In this document: one piece after another, positions 5,854 through 7,086 of the stretch
Layout of the letters: each line of letters opens with the position of its first letter
How positions within the stretch are numbered: position 1 is the first letter of the stretch
Assembly: GCA_946402595.1 (NCBI GenBank)
Contig: CAMIWY010000073.1
Span: forward strand, 1-7,086
Source: an uncultured Clostridia bacterium
GTDB lineage: Bacteria; Bacillota; Clostridia; Peptostreptococcales; Anaerovoracaceae
Length of the DNA: 7,086 nt
Direction: 5' to 3'
Notes under the pieces: generated by a model
What the model was told of the DNA's origin: nothing
Databases searched by the model: none
The model's input: only the letters and a program-made list of their open reading frames with translations
Translations under genes and position numbers: made by a program

Positions 5854-7086
5854 AGTAAATACAATATAATCACCTATGGCTGCCAGATGAACGAGCATGA
5901 TTCAGAGAACATTGCCGGCATTCTGGAAGCCATGGGCTATGAACATGAAGAAGATGCATATAAGGCGGACGTTGTTGTCATCAACACCTGCAGCGTCCGC
6001 GAGAATGCTGACAAGAGATTCTTCGGAGTACTCGGTCAGTTCAAGAAAATCAGGACTAAGAATCCTGATTTCATTCTTTGCGTGTGCGGATGCATGCCTC
6101 AGCAGCCGAGGATAGTCGAGAAAATCAACAAACAGTTCTCGTGGGTAGACATAGTATTCGGTACACAGAATATAGCTGAGTTTCCTCATCTTCTGGAGAA
6201 GAGGATCAGCACCGGCAGAAAGCAGAGAAGCATCATTGACAACAATCCTGTGATCGATGAAGACGAGATGAAGCCAAAACGCATGTATGAGCACAAGGCT
6301 CTTGTCAACATCACATACGGATGCAACAATTTCTGCACATACTGCATCGTTCCGTACACACGCGGACGGGAAAAGAGCAGAGTCATGAGCGAAGTCGTAC
6401 GTGAGATCGAGTGTCTGGCGGCCGACGGCGTTAAGGAAGTCATGCTGCTGGGTCAGAATGTCGATTCGTACAGGGACCCTGCAGGACATGATTTTGCAGA
6501 CCTTATACACGCAGTAAATGATATCGAAGGGATAATGCGCATCAGGTTCATGACATCGCATCCTAAGGATATTTCAGACAAAATGATCGAATGCTTCCGT
6601 ACCTGTGACAAGCTCTGCCACAACATCCATCTGCCTCTGCAGTCAGGAAGCGACAGAGTCCTCAAGCGCATGAACAGGCACTACGACACTGCAAGATATC
6701 TTGAGATAGTGGATAAGCTGAGGACAGCCTGTCCGGATATCACGATATCTACAGACATAATCGTCGGATTCCCGGGTGAGACTGAAGAAGATTTTGAGGG
6801 CACTCTCGATATGGCCCGCAGGGTCAGATATGACTCGGCGTTCACGTTCATCTATTCGCCTCGCGAAGGGACACCGGCAGCTACATTTACTGACCAGATT
6901 CCTGAGGATGTCACTCACAGAAGATTCGACAGGCTTGTCGATGTCATGAATGAGATAAGCCTCGAGAAGAATCTTGAGTATAAGGGCAAAACATATGATG
7001 TACTGGTCGAAGGCGTCAGCAAGAACGCAGACGATGCATACGCCGGCAGGACCGACGGATTCAAGCTTGTCAACTTTACCTCTGAA
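5851..7086 (+). CDS. miaB: tRNA-2-methylthio-N6-dimethylallyladenosine synthase MiaB (3' end outside window)
   Basis: MiaB is a radical-SAM methylthiotransferase that adds a methylthio group to C2 of N6-isopentenyladenosine at position 37 of tRNAs reading UNN codons, steadying codon-anticodon pairing. The frame is open to the last base, giving 412 residues without a stop; the family is about 440-480 long, so a few tens of residues are missing. The N-terminal UPF0004 domain carries the three auxiliary-cluster cysteines C11 (TYGCQMNEHDSE), C47 (NTCSVRENA) and C81 (CGCMPQ). The radical-SAM cluster motif CNNFCTYC supplies C158, C162 and C165, followed by IVPYTRGRE, a MiaB hallmark. GQNVDSY (201-207), HLPLQSGSDRVLKRMNR (260-276) and TDIIVGFPGETEEDF (301-315) are also typical of MiaB rather than RimO or MtaB. 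From about residue 374 the TRAM RNA-binding domain begins and is cut by the window edge. The start is fixed by the one-base overlap with the upstream stop. In Firmicutes miaB often lies near mutS, mutL and miaA, which may follow. Confidence 0.97.
   Translation, partial: MSKYNIITYGCQMNEHDSENIAGILEAMGYEHEEDAYKADVVVINTCSVRENADKRFFGVLGQFKKIRTKNPDFILCVCGCMPQQPRIVEKINKQFSWVDIVFGTQNIAEFPHLLEKRISTGRKQRSIIDNNPVIDEDEMKPKRMYEHKALVNITYGCNNFCTYCIVPYTRGREKSRVMSEVVREIECLAADGVKEVMLLGQNVDSYRDPAGHDFADLIHAVNDIEGIMRIRFMTSHPKDISDKMIECFRTCDKLCHNIHLPLQSGSDRVLKRMNRHYDTARYLEIVDKLRTACPDITISTDIIVGFPGETEEDFEGTLDMARRVRYDSAFTFIYSPREGTPAATFTDQIPEDVTHRRFDRLVDVMNEISLEKNLEYKGKTYDVLVEGVSKNADDAYAGRTDGFKLVNFTSE

Noticed and set aside
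5902..6561. A 219-codon open frame on the minus strand opposite miaB
   Set aside because: The plus-strand frame encodes the complete MiaB cluster motifs through this span, so the antisense frame is a shadow.

Overview
This window is a stretch of bacterial chromosome with every gene on the + strand. Five coding regions fill almost all of it: the C-terminal part of smc (entering from the left edge), ftsY, der, a plsY-gpsA fusion, and miaB (running off the right edge). Base composition looks balanced by eye (GC in the high 40s). The smc-ftsY and der-plsY-gpsA neighbourhoods, the strong AGGAG-type ribosome binding sites and the protein sequences all point to a Firmicute, most likely a member of Clostridia. 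I cannot place it more finely. I saw no insertion sequence, phage gene, tRNA, rRNA or CRISPR array.

Layout: smc (1-1534) ends in a stop codon that forms part of the left arm of a long hairpin. That hairpin (about 1532-1647) fills most of the 153-nt gap before ftsY (1688-2584). A 70-nt gap holding a second, shorter hairpin (2586-2618) leads to der (2655-3977). From der onward the genes are tightly packed: der overlaps plsY-gpsA by one base in a TAATG junction at 3975-3979, and plsY-gpsA overlaps miaB by the same junction at 5849-5853. The last three genes therefore look like one translationally coupled transcript.

The genes are housekeeping: chromosome organisation (SMC), membrane targeting of nascent proteins (FtsY), 50S ribosome assembly (Der), the first steps of phospholipid synthesis (PlsY-GpsA) and tRNA modification (MiaB).

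The most striking item is the plsY-gpsA reading frame. A membrane glycerol-3-phosphate acyltransferase (residues 1 to about 193) and a complete NAD(P)-dependent glycerol-3-phosphate dehydrogenase (about 294-620) form one 624-residue protein, joined by an acidic, proline-bearing, methionine-free linker of about 100 residues. These enzymes catalyse consecutive steps, DHAP to glycerol-3-phosphate to lysophosphatidate, and are commonly encoded by adjacent separate genes in Firmicutes. No ATG, GTG or TTG codon lies in frame through the linker up to the nucleotide-binding glycine motif, so the dehydrogenase is very probably made only as part of the fusion. The second item is the long hairpin between smc and ftsY, which fits neither a normal terminator nor any RNA family I recognise.
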